From NCBI RefSeq assembly GCF_010550245.1, contig NZ_JAAGLU010000015.1, positions 124,001 through 188,000 of the forward strand: a DNA stretch of 64,000 bases, read 5' to 3'. Shown here piece after piece: positions 1-9,500 of this stretch (the first letter of the stretch is position 1; every line of letters starts with the position of its first letter). Under the pieces are notes generated by a model. That model saw only the letters and a program-made list of their open reading frames with translations, did no database searches and was not told the DNA's origin. Position numbers and translations under genes: made by a program. Source of the DNA: Streptomyces sp. SID12501. GTDB lineage: Bacteria > Actinomycetota > Actinomycetes > Streptomycetales > Streptomycetaceae.

Positions 1-3000
1 GCGTCGTACACATAGGAGCTTGTGCGGGTCGTCGTGCCCGACGGCGTCGACACCGTCGCGGTACGGCCTTCCGCGTCGTAGGTGAACGTCTGCGTCTGGC
101 CCGCCGGGAGCGCGCCCGTGGTGACGGTCGACCAGATCTGGCCCTTGCCGCCGCAGGTGGCGGCGGTGAGCTGGGTGCCCTTTGTCGCGCTGGCGCTCGG
201 GTCGGTCAGACACAGGGTGCTCTTGGCCGCGTTGACCAGGGTGCCGGTCGACGTCACCCGCCACTTCTGGGTGGCGTCGGTCGAGCAGGTGTCGATGACG
301 ACCCCGGCGCCGGACGTGGTCGAGTTGCCCGCCGTGTCCAGGCAGAGCCCGGCCGCCTTCACCGTGCCGTCCGACCCGATGGTCCACTTCTGGGCCGTCG
401 ACGACGCACTACAGGCGTTCACCTCGACCTTCGCGCCCGAGCCGGTCTCCTCCACACACAGCTTTCCGCCGCCGGTGAGCGTGAAGCCGGTCGTGACGGG
501 GCCCGTCGTCCTTGTAGCGCGGCTGACCGTGTTGCCGGCGTTCTTGCCGGTTGCCGCGTCCGTGTACGACGGGGTCTGTGTGACCGTACCCGTGCCCGGG
601 TTGGTGGTCGTGGTCGCGCCCGCCTGGTCGGGGCGGGTGGCGGCGGCAGTACCGTCGACGCCGGGGTAGGTGGTCGCCTGGGTGGTGTCCGCCAGCGCGT
701 TGCCGGTGGTGTCATGGTCGATCGTGCCGGTGCGGTCGCCCAGCAGGTCGTAGGTGTACGTCTGCCAGTAGGGCGCCGGGCCTCCGACTGTCTTCGTCTT
801 CACCGGTGCCGCGCTGGTCTGCACGGACGCCGTGGCGCAGCCGCCGACCGCGCCGACCGGAGCGGTGCCCGAGCCGGTGATGCCGGCGGTGTCCGTCCAG
901 GCGGCGTTCAGCCGCTGGAAGGAGTCGTAGGCGAAGCACTGTGTGTCGTGGGTGGTGTTGTCCTGGAGGTCGTCCGTGGCGGTGAGCTGACCGGTCCGGT
1001 CGTAGCGGTAGTTGACGACGTCCAGGGCCGTGGTGGACGTCTGCAGCATGCTGGACGTCTGAGTGACCCGGCCGGTCGTCGCGTCGTACTGGGCGAAGGT
1101 CGCGAGTTCCTTGCCCGTGGGGCCGTAGTTGGTCTGCAGGACGCGGCCGAAGGGGTCGTGGACCGTGCCGTCCAGGTAGGAGGGGGTGTTGGCGGCGTTG
1201 ATGTAGCCGCCGAAGCCGTCCAGCGCGCCCTGCTGGGTGTAGCCGTAACCGATGCGCTCGGCGGGCAGTCCGCCGTCCGCCTGGTACTGGGTGGTCGCGA
1301 GCAGGCCCGTGGTGGGTGTGTAGGTCGAGGCCAGGCTGTACGTGATCGTGCCGCTGTCCTTGCCCGCGGCGCCCGGGAAGCCGTCCGCCGACGGGATCGT
1401 GAGGGTCGAACCCAGCGGCTGGTAAGCGGTGTTGTAGCCGGTGACGGCCTCGGTGTATGCGCTGCCGTTCACGCCGCCCAGGTAGCGGGTCGAGGACGTC
1501 GGGTAGCCCTTCAGGAGGGTGTCGTAGAGCCGGGAGGTCTGCTGCTTGGCGGGGTCGGGCGTGGCCGACCAGGGGGACGCGTACGTCGCCGTGAGCCGGT
1601 TGTCCCAGTCGTAGGCGTACGACAGCACCTGGCCGCGCGCGTCGGTGGACTGGAGCAGGTTGCCGAGCACGTCGTACTTGTCGAAGCTCGTGGTCCCGGT
1701 GTTGGGGTCGGTCTGGGAGGTCCTCTGGCCGAGCGGGTCGTAGGTGTACGACCAGGTGTTGCCCGCGCTGTCCTTGACCGTGTCGATCTGTCCGGCGGGG
1801 GTGTAGGTGTAACGGGTGGTGGCGTCGGCGACGGGAACCGCGCCTGCGGTGCCCTGCTTCCAGAGCACGGCGGTGCCGGCGCTCGCGACGACCGCGAGGG
1901 TGGAGTCGGCCCGGACCTGGAGGGTGGCGCCGGTGGTCGCGGTCAGGCCGGTCGTCCACTTGGAGGTGCCGGCGGTGGTGTAGACGGCGAGGTTGCCGTC
2001 GGCGCCGAACTGGGCGTAGGCGCCCGGGTTTCCGCCGGTACCGGAGGACCAGACGGTCTTGCCCGTCGACAGCGCGCCGAGGACCAGGTTGCCGTCGGCC
2101 TGCATGGTCAGACGGACGCTGCCCGAGGTCAGCGAGGTGCCGGACGGGATGATGCTGCCGCCCTTGAGCGTGACCGTCGCGCTGGTGTTGCGCACCACCG
2201 ACTTCGCCGTCTGGCCGAGGGCGTCGGTGTACACGGCGGTCGCCATCCCGCCGGCCGGCGGGATGGAGTCGGTCTCGTCGGCGCCGGGGTAAGTGGTGGA
2301 GGTGCTCCACTGTTTGACGGCCTGGTGCCACAGGGTGCCGGTGGTGGCTCGGCCCTGGCCGTCGTAACTCGTGGTGGTCTCGGCGGGGATCTCGTTCTCG
2401 TTGGCCGCGTACAGGGTGGCGGACGGGGTGTGGTCCGGCTCCGAGTAGGGGGAGTACGAGGCGCTAGGCCAGCCGTGGGAGTCGTAGAAGGTGTCGGAGA
2501 CGATCCGGCCGGAGTCGGAGTCGCCTTCGGCTGTCGTCTGGACCTGGCGGGGCTGGAGCATCCCGTCGTAGATGCCGATGGACGTCGCGTACGTGCCGTC
2601 CTCGCGCAGGGTGCGCGTGGTGACGGAGGTCGGGTCGCCGGGCTGTGTGATGGTGCCGCCGGGGGCGGGGACCGCGCCTGGGTTGATCGAGTACGCGAAC
2701 GTCATGTCCGCGCTCTGGGTCGCCTTGTCGCGGCCGGGCAGCCAGACGGCGGTGCGGCGGCCGAGGGCGTCGTAGGTGATGTCGGTGACGCGATCGTTGG
2801 TGTCGACGTTGCGCAGAGGCACGCCGCGCAGCGGGTCGAGGGTGGAAGTGACCTTCCACTGTTTCTGGTTGGTGGAGACGATGCTGGTGGGGTTGGTGTT
2901 GCCGCCCGCGTTGTTCCACTTGGGCAGGTAGTCGGTGTGCGTGCCCTTGCCGGTGGCGTCGAGGGCATCGGTGACGCGGCCCGCCCCGTCGTAGGCGATA

Positions 3001-6000
3001 CCGCTGGTGGTGCGCCAGTTCTCGGTGCCGTCGGTGGCGAAGCCGGTGGCGACCTGGGTGCCCGTGAGGTGCGGCTGGGTGACCGTGCCGTAGGCGCCGA
3101 GGGCGGTAATGGAGCCGTCGCCGTCGTAGTAGATCTTCTTGTCGGACAGCAGCGTGTCGGCGCCGGCCACGGTGCCGCACGGTCCGGAGACCGCGGTGAT
3201 GCGGTCCGGGTAGGCGAGCAGCATCGTGTTGCCGGCCAAGGAGGACGGCGTCGCGTAATGCGTGGTGCTGCACTTCTCCTGCGCGGCCACGGAGACGTCG
3301 CCGTGCGCGTCGACCGTCTGGACGCGGCCCTGGTCGTCGTAGGCCGTGTCGGTGCGGGTGTGCCGCCAGGTGCCGTCGGCGAGCAGGGCGTAACCGTGCG
3401 TCTGGGCGGACTTGACCCGGCGGGCGGTGAGGTCGGGCAGGGTGGCCTTGTCCGGCTCGGTCTCGCCCGGGTGGTCCTCCTGGGTCCAGGCCGTCCACGA
3501 GGTGCGGTCGGCGTGCGCCGTGGTGGTGAAGGCGAACGGGCCGTTGACGGTGGAGGCGTTCACGGTGCCGCCGGAGGCGGTGTAGGTGTCCGACTGCAGT
3601 GCGGTGCCGGCGAACTGGTCGGCGTCGGTGACGGTCTCGACGGTCTTGCCGCCGACCGTGGCGTCCACGCCGACGGAGCGGCGGCTGCCGTCGGCCTTGT
3701 AGTCGCCGTCCATGCCCTGGAGGTAGGTGGTGGTCAGCTGGGTGACCGGCTCGGGCGCCTTTCCGGTGCGCACGGTGACCGTGCGGAAGCCGCGGAACTG
3801 GTCCCAGGTGCGGTACTGGTCATCCGTGAGGTCGGAGTCGTCGCGGTGCCAGGCGGCACCCGAGTAGGCGTAGGTGTAGACGTGTGCCTCGGAGCCCGCC
3901 GGGATCTTGGAGGCGTCCGGGTTGTACTGGGCGGCGATCGTCAGGTCGGCGGCGGTGACGCTGTGGACGGTGACCTTGTTGAACCAGTCGGCGATCGGCT
4001 TGGAGGCGCCGGGGACCGTCCAGTACACGGGGTAGCAGGAGTTGGTGTTGGAGTCTGCCGACCCGAAGTCGAGTGCCTTGCCCGCGCACGGGGTCGAGTT
4101 GTACTCGACGGTGATCGACTCGCCGGTCTCCGTCTGGATGTTGGAGATCCGCGGCCGGTACAGCGGCGGGGCTGACGGGGAGTCGTCGTCCACCCGGTTG
4201 TCGATCTCGGTGCCGGTGAAGGAGACCTGGTTCAGGGTGATGTCGCTGTTGGCGTTGCCGTAGGTGCCCTTCCCGGTGTGCTTGATGGACTGCAGCCACA
4301 TCACGGCCTGGAGGGAGCCTGCGTCCTTGGGGTCGACGGTGGTTCCGGTGACCGGGTCGACGGTGCCGCCCGCGTCGGAGTACACCTGCCCGAGGGCGTA
4401 GGAGTCGACCGGGACCAGCTTGTCGGTGTCGCCGTCCTTGACGCGCACCTTGGTGGTGATGGTGTCCAGCCGGGTCGTGGACCAGAAGGTCGGCGACGAC
4501 ACGACGCACACGTCGGTGGGCACCTTGGTGGCGTCGTCCGGCAGCTTGGTCTTGTCGGTCGCGTCGCAGTGCAGGTCGAACGGCACGTCCGGCCAGTGCG
4601 GGGCCGTGTTGTCGTCCAGGTTCCCGGCCGAGCAGTCGGTGAAGGTGGAGGTGGTCCGGCAGCGCTGCTCGGAGGCGAACACGACCTGCGAGGACGGCGT
4701 GCGGCCCGCCTGCTCGTCGTCCAGCGTGTAGCCGTACGAGATGGAGGTGAGCGTGCCGGCCCGGGTGTACGAGGTGAGGGTGCCGGTGTCGTCGCGGTCG
4801 TCGGTCGCCGCCGCCTGGCCACCGCCGAGGTCGTAGTAGCCGGTCTCGGTGGAGTAGTCGTAGCGCTGCACGAAGCCGTTCGGCGAGACGACGAAGTCCA
4901 GGTTCCAGCGCCAGCCCTCGGGCTTGTCGCAGCGAGACTTCCTGCCGTCGGAGTCGCTGTGGCAGGGGTCGGCGGAGCGTGGGTGCAGCACGGGTACGCC
5001 CCAGGCCGCGTGCGTGGAGTCGTCGCCGGAGTCCGAGGAGGCCAGGCCCTTGGTGCCGGGGCCGGTCGGTGAGTGGTCGGCACCGAAGTAGGCGGCGGTG
5101 CCGTCGGCGGTCAGGACCCGGAAGTAGGTGCCGTCGTACAGGCCGTTGGCGGCGCCGGACAGCTCCTGCACGACGGTGCCGTCGTCGCCCTGGAGCCGGA
5201 ACTCCCTTGTTTCGCCCGGTACTCCGGAGGTGGTGGTGGGGACGAGAATGCCGGAGTGGGAGCCGAAGGAGACGGTGGCGTTGCCGCCGCCCCAGCACTG
5301 GTCACCCGAACCCTTGAGGATCTTCTTGCCGTCGGAGTCGAGCAGCGAGCCGCAGGAACGATAGGTCCGCTGAACGAAGCCCGGCTGGTAGCCCCAGCCG
5401 TCGCCGATCCAGGACGCCTGCGAGTTGCGGGCCGAGGTCTCTCCGTCCACGGCCTGCGAGTCGTACGACAGGGCCACCCGTGGACCGGTGTCCCCGAGTC
5501 CCGCCGGTACCTGGACGGGATACGAGTAGGTGTAGGCACCGGTGCCGCTGGTCTGCCACGTTCCTTCGGGGGTCAGCGAGGTCGCCGAGTAGTCGCCCTG
5601 CGAGCCCCGGCTGCCGGAGGTGACGGCGATCGCCGAGTCGGCGGTGGTGGTCGCGGTGAGCTGGTTGGCGGTGGCCCGGTTGACGGCCTTCAGTGGTGTG
5701 GCGGTACGGCACTCCGCGCGCTGAGGGGTCGTCAGGGCACAGGCCGGGAGCCGGGTCAGGGTGAGCCGGGAGCCATAGCCGCCGCCGTAGGCCTTGGCGA
5801 CGGCGGAGTAGTCGATGACGACACTCACTTTGTCGGTACGGGACTTGGTGGCGTCCAGTCCGACGAGGAGACCGGAGTCGGCGCCGGCGCGCAGTGCCTG
5901 GGCGCGGGAGGCGAGTCGGACGCCGACCTGGGGAGCGCTCTGCTGCTTGCCCGCCGATGCCACCCACACCGGCAGCGAACCCGCCTTGCTGGGCTCGCGC

Positions 6001-6275
6001 TTGAGGGCGACCGTGCGCGAACCGGCCTTGGGCCAGGCGGACTTGCCGACAGCCGTGTATTCGGTCAGCGGGCGGTAGCCCTTGGGGTGGACGACCTTCG
6101 GACGGATCAACTCGTGGTCGCCGACGGCCGGCGTCTCCGGCAGCGGCTTCGGTTTCCAGAAGTCACCGTGGAAGACGTACGGTCCGATGCCGTCCTGCGC
6201 CACCGCCCCGGTCACCAGCAGCACCATCGCGGTGAACAGGGCAGAGACGAGCGTCAGCGTTCTTCGCACACGCAC
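1..6275 (-). CDS. Secreted RHS/YD-repeat protein with embedded bulb-type and ricin-type lectin modules (3' end outside window)
   Basis: One frame stays open from a GTG at 6275 (GGGGGA about 9 nt upstream) to the window edge, at least 2,091 codons, so the C-terminus is missing. The first 25 residues are a signal peptide (RRTLTLVSALFTAMVLLVTG). Many YD repeats follow, such as YDALGRRT and YDPLGQRT. Two modules interrupt them. Around residues 1375-1480 (about nt 1830-2150) there are bulb-lectin repeats, MQADGNLVLG and ADGNLAVYTTAG, with VWSSGT. Around residues 1925-2050 (about nt 120-500) a ricin-type beta-trefoil shows three QxW motifs (QKW, QKW, QIW). YD repeats resume to the edge (SSYVYD). 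Known WapA/RHS proteins are exported polymorphic toxins or surface proteins. The lectin inserts suggest glycan binding, which is inference. The toxin tail cannot be seen. Large ORFs on the opposite strand are shadows. Confidence 0.88.
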   Translation of the reverse strand, partial: MRVRRTLTLVSALFTAMVLLVTGAVAQDGIGPYVFHGDFWKPKPLPETPAVGDHELIRPKVVHPKGYRPLTEYTAVGKSAWPKAGSRTVALKREPSKAGSLPVWVASAGKQQSAPQVGVRLASRAQALRAGADSGLLVGLDATKSRTDKVSVVIDYSAVAKAYGGGYGSRLTLTRLPACALTTPQRAECRTATPLKAVNRATANQLTATTTADSAIAVTSGSRGSQGDYSATSLTPEGTWQTSGTGAYTYSYPVQVPAGLGDTGPRVALSYDSQAVDGETSARNSQASWIGDGWGYQPGFVQRTYRSCGSLLDSDGKKILKGSGDQCWGGGNATVSFGSHSGILVPTTTSGVPGETREFRLQGDDGTVVQELSGAANGLYDGTYFRVLTADGTAAYFGADHSPTGPGTKGLASSDSGDDSTHAAWGVPVLHPRSADPCHSDSDGRKSRCDKPEGWRWNLDFVVSPNGFVQRYDYSTETGYYDLGGGQAAATDDRDDTGTLTSYTRAGTLTSISYGYTLDDEQAGRTPSSQVVFASEQRCRTTSTFTDCSAGNLDDNTAPHWPDVPFDLHCDATDKTKLPDDATKVPTDVCVVSSPTFWSTTRLDTITTKVRVKDGDTDKLVPVDSYALGQVYSDAGGTVDPVTGTTVDPKDAGSLQAVMWLQSIKHTGKGTYGNANSDITLNQVSFTGTEIDNRVDDDSPSAPPLYRPRISNIQTETGESITVEYNSTPCAGKALDFGSADSNTNSCYPVYWTVPGASKPIADWFNKVTVHSVTAADLTIAAQYNPDASKIPAGSEAHVYTYAYSGAAWHRDDSDLTDDQYRTWDQFRGFRTVTVRTGKAPEPVTQLTTTYLQGMDGDYKADGSRRSVGVDATVGGKTVETVTDADQFAGTALQSDTYTASGGTVNASTVNGPFAFTTTAHADRTSWTAWTQEDHPGETEPDKATLPDLTARRVKSAQTHGYALLADGTWRHTRTDTAYDDQGRVQTVDAHGDVSVAAQEKCSTTHYATPSSLAGNTMLLAYPDRITAVSGPCGTVAGADTLLSDKKIYYDGDGSITALGAYGTVTQPHLTGTQVATGFATDGTENWRTTSGIAYDGAGRVTDALDATGKGTHTDYLPKWNNAGGNTNPTSIVSTNQKQWKVTSTLDPLRGVPLRNVDTNDRVTDITYDALGRRTAVWLPGRDKATQSADMTFAYSINPGAVPAPGGTITQPGDPTSVTTRTLREDGTYATSIGIYDGMLQPRQVQTTAEGDSDSGRIVSDTFYDSHGWPSASYSPYSEPDHTPSATLYAANENEIPAETTTSYDGQGRATTGTLWHQAVKQWSTSTTYPGADETDSIPPAGGMATAVYTDALGQTAKSVVRNTSATVTLKGGSIIPSGTSLTSGSVRLTMQADGNLVLGALSTGKTVWSSGTGGNPGAYAQFGADGNLAVYTTAGTSKWTTGLTATTGATLQVRADSTLAVVASAGTAVLWKQGTAGAVPVADATTRYTYTPAGQIDTVKDSAGNTWSYTYDPLGQRTSQTDPNTGTTSFDKYDVLGNLLQSTDARGQVLSYAYDWDNRLTATYASPWSATPDPAKQQTSRLYDTLLKGYPTSSTRYLGGVNGSAYTEAVTGYNTAYQPLGSTLTIPSADGFPGAAGKDSGTITYSLASTYTPTTGLLATTQYQADGGLPAERIGYGYTQQGALDGFGGYINAANTPSYLDGTVHDPFGRVLQTNYGPTGKELATFAQYDATTGRVTQTSSMLQTSTTALDVVNYRYDRTGQLTATDDLQDNTTHDTQCFAYDSFQRLNAAWTDTAGITGSGTAPVGAVGGCATASVQTSAAPVKTKTVGGPAPYWQTYTYDLLGDRTGTIDHDTTGNALADTTQATTYPGVDGTAAATRPDQAGATTTTNPGTGTVTQTPSYTDAATGKNAGNTVSRATRTTGPVTTGFTLTGGGKLCVEETGSGAKVEVNACSASSTAQKWTIGSDGTVKAAGLCLDTAGNSTTSGAGVVIDTCSTDATQKWRVTSTGTLVNAAKSTLCLTDPSASATKGTQLTAATCGGKGQIWSTVTTGALPAGQTQTFTYDAEGRTATVSTPSGTTTRTSSYVYD

Positions 6276-6580
6276 CGTGTGAAGTCCCCCCGTAGGAAAC
6301 GGACATGTACGTCCGCTGTCTGAACGGTCACGTGGTCGGCGTGATCCAGGACGGGAGATTAGGAAGTGAATTGACCGGACCTCAATACTTTTTGCCAAGA
6401 CCATGACAAATGCGTGTTCGATTTTGGCTTTTGCTGTGTACGTTCTGTGCCGGGGGAGCGAACATCACCGCCGCACGCCCGCAGCCGACGTCCTGACCAT
6501 CGTCCGGCCGCGGGCAGCTTCGGGCGCGGATGGTCGCAGATCTCGCATCTGCTCTGTCCGCTGTGCGAAGGGGTTGTTCC
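6276..6580. other. Divergent intergenic region, relatively AT-rich
   Basis: This is the 305-bp gap between the start codons of two divergent giant secreted-protein genes. Its middle (about 6355-6440) is clearly richer in A+T than the surroundings. Apart from one candidate promoter for the leftward gene I see no gene in it. Confidence 0.6.
6356..6385 (-). promoter_or_regulatory. Candidate sigma70-type promoter for the RHS gene
   Basis: On the minus strand, TTGAGG (6380-6385) is followed after 18 nt by TAATCT (6356-6361), about 80 nt before the GTG at 6275. The hexamers and spacing fit a vegetative promoter. It is only a pattern match. Confidence 0.3.
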
Positions 6581-9500
6581 GTGCTGTCGTCATCCGTCCG
6601 CAGACTGGCGCTGCTTCCCGTGGCCGGTGTGCTGCTCGGCGCGCTCACCGTCCCGGCCGGTGCGGTCGCCGTCGACGACCCGGCCGGCCCGACCGACCCA
6701 CTGCTCGTCGCCCAGGCGAAGGCGGTCGCCGACGGCACGGCCGTCCCGGTCGACGCGCTCACCAGCGAGACCGACACCGTGACCGCCCAGCCGGACGGCA
6801 CTTTCACCACGACGTCGACCGTCCTGCCGGTGCGGGTGCACAGGGACGGCGGCTGGGTGCCGGTTGACGCCACTCTCGTCGCCGGTGCCGATGGCACCTA
6901 CTCCCCCAAGGCCACGCCCAGCGGCGTACGCCTCTCCGGTGGAGGCAGTGGGCCGCTGGCCACGCTGACCGATCCGGCCGGGCACAGCATGAGCCTGACC
7001 ATGCCCTTCACTCTGCCCGCCCCTCGGGTGGACGGCGACACGGCGCTGTACGCTTCCGTGCTGCCCGGCGTCGACCTGTCGGTCTCGGTGACGGACCAGG
7101 GCGGTTTCAGCGACGTACTGATCGTTCACGACGCACAGGCCGCCGCCGATCCACGCGTCCGCAGGCTCACGATAGCCACGGACACGGACGGCCTCGGCCT
7201 GGCGGCAACTCCTGCGGGCGGCATGACGGCCGGCGCGGCCGACGGCACGGTGTCGTACACCAGTCCACCCCCGTTGATGTGGGACTCCGGCACGTCGACC
7301 GCGTCGGATGCGACCGCGGGCGTCAGGCCCGCGTCCTTCGTACGGGCCGCCGCCGGCACCCCTGCGGCCCCCTCGGACGTCTCCTCCCCCACCGGCCCCG
7401 GCATGGGCGCCCAGATCGGCCAGGTCCCCATGACCACCGCCGCCGACGCCATCACCCTGGCCCCCGACACGTCACTGCTCGACGACCCCGCCACGCACTA
7501 CCCCGTGTACATCGACCCGTTCGAGAACCCGGTCACCAGCAAGTCCGGCGCCTTCGACGAGGTGTACTCCAGCTCCGCCTGCTCCGACGCCCCGCAGTAC
7601 AACAAACCCCAGACCAACGGTGAGGGCGTCGGCTACCAGCGCTGGGGCGGCCCCTGCGGGGTCGGGCTCGAACGGTCGTACTACGCGGTCGACACCAGCG
7701 GCCTCGACCCGTCGATGGTGGTGATCAAGGCCGAGGTCAAGGTCAGCACCACCTACGCGGCCAGCTTCGACTGCTCGCACGACCAGCCGATCACTTTGCA
7801 CACCACGGGCGGCATCAACGCGAACACCGACTGGGATCACCAGCCCGACACCCTCGACGACAACGGTTACCCGGCGGTGAGGACCACCGTCCCGAGCGGG
7901 GCCAACGGCAACAGCAGCTGCTCCAACAGCACGGCGTCCTTCCGCGTGGACGACCAGATCCAGAAGATCGCCGACGGCAACAAGAGCACCTGGACCATCG
8001 GCCTCTTCGGCAACGAGTCGAAGACCAGCTCCAACGACGACTACCTGCGCATGTCGCAGGTCCTCGCCCTCACCACCGTCTTCGACATCCCGCCGGACGT
8101 CCCCACCAAGCCGCGCACCACGCCCAAGCCGCTGGGCGCGGACGGCGACTGTGTCACAGGTGCCGACGCGATCGGCTGGATCGGCGCCACGACCTACAGC
8201 GACGCGGGCAGCAACATCCAGCTGCACTCCACCGTCACCACGCACATCTCCGGCGAGCACGCCGAGGCGCACTACCACGTCTGGGACCGCACCGACCTCG
8301 ACGCCGACGGCAACGCCGTGGACAAGGGCACCCCCGACAGCGGCATGGTGGCCTCCGGCCAGGACGCCGACGCACCCATCGGCTTCACCCTCAAGGACGG
8401 CCACGAGTACGGCTGGGACGTCTACGCCCAGGACAACTCCTCCCTCAAGCTGAAGTCCGCGATCAGCGACCACTGCTGGTTCGACACCGACCTGACCCCG
8501 CCGCAGACGCCGACGATCGCCGACAACCCGCACTTCCCGCCAGTGGGCAGCGGCGCCGGCGACACCTACGCGGGCACCGACGTCAAGGCCGCCTTCGCGG
8601 TCTCCGCCGCCGACAACGCCCCGGCCGACACCTGCGACCCGGCCGGGTGCAAGGCCAGCGGCGTCGACCACTTCCTGTGGCAGCTCGACGGCCAGCCCAC
8701 CGCCACCACCGGCCAGCCCGCCAAGGTGACCTCGACAAGCGGCACCACCGCCTCCGGTACCGTCACCACCCCTGTCAGCAACTGGGGCGTGCACACCCTG
8801 TACGTCGCCGCGGTCGACCGGGCCGGGAACATCTCCCAGAACCCGGTCGGCTACACCTTCACGGCACCCTGGGACCCGAAGACCAAGATCGCGCCCGGGG
8901 ACGTCACGGGCGACGGCAGCCCCGACCTGCTCGCCACCACCAGCACCGGCGACCTCGAACTCATCCCCGGCGACAGCGACCCCGCCCAGTCACCCGTCCC
9001 GGCTCAGGACGGTCCGGTCACCGTCACCCCACCCGCGGTCACCGGCCCGGTCATCGTCTCGACCGCCGCGGGCGCACCCACCGGCACCTGGAGCGACTAC
9101 CTGATCGCTCATCGCGGCAACCTGCACGGTGACACCCACGACGACCTGCTCGCGTACAACAAGAAGACACAGGCTCTGTACGTCGTGAAGAACGACCTCG
9201 ACCCCAAGGACGACGGCTCCTTCCCGCACAAGCCGTACTCCACCTTCCCCGGTTTCGTCGGCCGCCGCTACGACGTGGTGACCAAGGACGACTGCGAGGC
9301 CACCGACACCGTCCCCGCCGACCGGTGCACCGAAGCGGGCTACGACCCGGCCAAGCCCTGGAGTCTCTCCCAACTGGTGGTCGACGGGGACGTGTACGGC
9401 AACGCCGACCACCCCGCCGTGATCACGGTCGAGAACAAGAAGCTGTGGCTGTACCAGTCCTACGGCATCAACCACCTCGGCCACCCGCTCCTGCTCGGCG

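Noticed and set aside
714..4175. 1,153-codon plus-strand open frame
   Set aside because: Antisense to the RHS gene. The minus frame has signal peptide, YD repeats and lectin motifs. The plus product has only Arg/Gly/Val-rich low-complexity sequence and no motif.
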